Shown here piece by piece: positions 63,556-64,000 of a stretch of 64,000 nucleotides of DNA. The notes under the pieces were generated by a model. It saw nothing but the letters and a program-made list of their open reading frames with translations. It did no database searches and was not told the origin of the DNA. Positions within the stretch are counted from its first letter, which is position 1, and every line of letters begins with the position of its first letter. The position numbers and the translations under genes are program-made. The stretch comes from UBA6623 sp965238125 (GTDB taxonomy: Bacteria; Acidobacteriota; Terriglobia; Bryobacterales; UBA6623). The stretch is from positions 1,178,001-1,242,000 of the forward strand of contig OZ250179.1 in NCBI GenBank assembly GCA_965238125.1. Direction: 5' to 3'.

Positions 63556-64000
63556 AGTTATCTCCCCAAACGATCGTAACCCGCATGACTCGCCGTGGCG
63601 GAGCGTCCGATACTCACGGACCGGTCGATGGGATTTTCAAGGCTGATGTTAACACATCGCGGCCTGATTTCGGACCGCATCGAGCGCCGAGATACCTTCC
63701 GGTCGCTCATCAGCCGCACCCCCGGGTGGGCGGTGATGCCGTCCCTTCTCCGCGCGTTCGGGGAGCAACGGCAAGGGACGGAAACGTGTTGCGATAGGTG
63801 GGGTAAGAGATTAGATATCGGATTGTAAAATTCCGGATAAAGAAATAATAAAGTTACTAGATTCAGACGTTTATAGCTGTTAAGCTTATGTTTCGGGGCG
63901 GCCTCCTGACTCCCCTGCATGTGTGAGGCCGGTCGCTTTGATGCTCTCGACGCGTTCCCTGTTCGCGTTGGTGCCAAGTGCTGAGTGCCGTCGGCCACTG
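63556..64000 (+). other. Terminal region, no gene recognised
   Basis: Includes an AT-rich stretch (about 63805-63890) that stands out from the surrounding high-GC sequence and may hold promoters. The window ends before any gene can be assigned. Confidence 0.4.

Overview
The window is high-GC DNA from a Gram-negative bacterium: it carries an Mla-type phospholipid transport operon and an O-antigen-style ABC exporter. The DUF2961, Gfo/Idh/MocA, ROK, enolase-superfamily, phytanoyl-CoA-dioxygenase-like and esterase genes, together with many palindromic interspersed repeats and a REP-associated transposase remnant, resemble Planctomycetota or a neighbouring phylum. That placement is inference; no rRNA or marker gene is present. 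It is a chromosomal stretch with one tRNA (Ser-GCT) and heavy repeat and insertion-sequence load.

Layout. 1-3.5 kb: methyltransferase, ABC-2 permease and ABC ATPase for surface polysaccharide export. 3.6-9.9 kb: REP/transposase remnant, an HD-like protein, a sterol-desaturase-like hydroxylase, a membrane PAS-GGDEF-EAL protein whose frame is broken by an exact 167-bp tandem duplication, and a frameshifted GT87-like membrane glycosyltransferase. 10-16.8 kb: HigBA toxin-antitoxin, secreted SGNH hydrolase, a peroxiredoxin split by an in-frame TAA, a coiled-coil membrane protein, and a GT2 glycosyltransferase with a flippase-like partner. 17.8-21.3 kb: an RsbW-like kinase and a STAS protein directly upstream of mlaE, mlaF and mlaD. 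21.7-28.5 kb: a thioredoxin fusion, a frameshifted AAA ATPase, and a cluster encoding a cysteine synthase, a JAMM protease, a ThiS-like carrier and a MoeZ-like activator, which reads as protein-thiocarboxylate-dependent cysteine synthesis.

28.8-39.3 kb is a wrecked region: one CHAT-ATPase-TPR (STAND) gene lies in three colinear pieces, split by an IS630-like element and by a block of about 5.7 kb built from truncated genes (VirB4, DUF4331, a membrane glycosyltransferase), two inverted IS1380 copies and an IS630 end. 39.4-64 kb: tRNA-Ser, an esterase/beta-propeller fusion, then two inverted 1,749-bp IS110-family (IS1111-type) elements enclosing about 12 kb (thioredoxin reductase, dioxygenase, metallophosphoesterase, DUF2961 protein, ImmA/DUF4411 toxin-antitoxin pair, two enolase-superfamily genes). 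Aldehyde dehydrogenase, two HAD hydrolases, ROK kinase, Gfo/Idh oxidoreductase and two small envelope proteins follow.

Two themes stand out. First, repeats bounded by CTAG are chained end to end, as if CTAG were their insertion target. Second, at least six genes carry a frameshift, nonsense codon or duplication; whether this is real decay or assembly error must be settled from reads.
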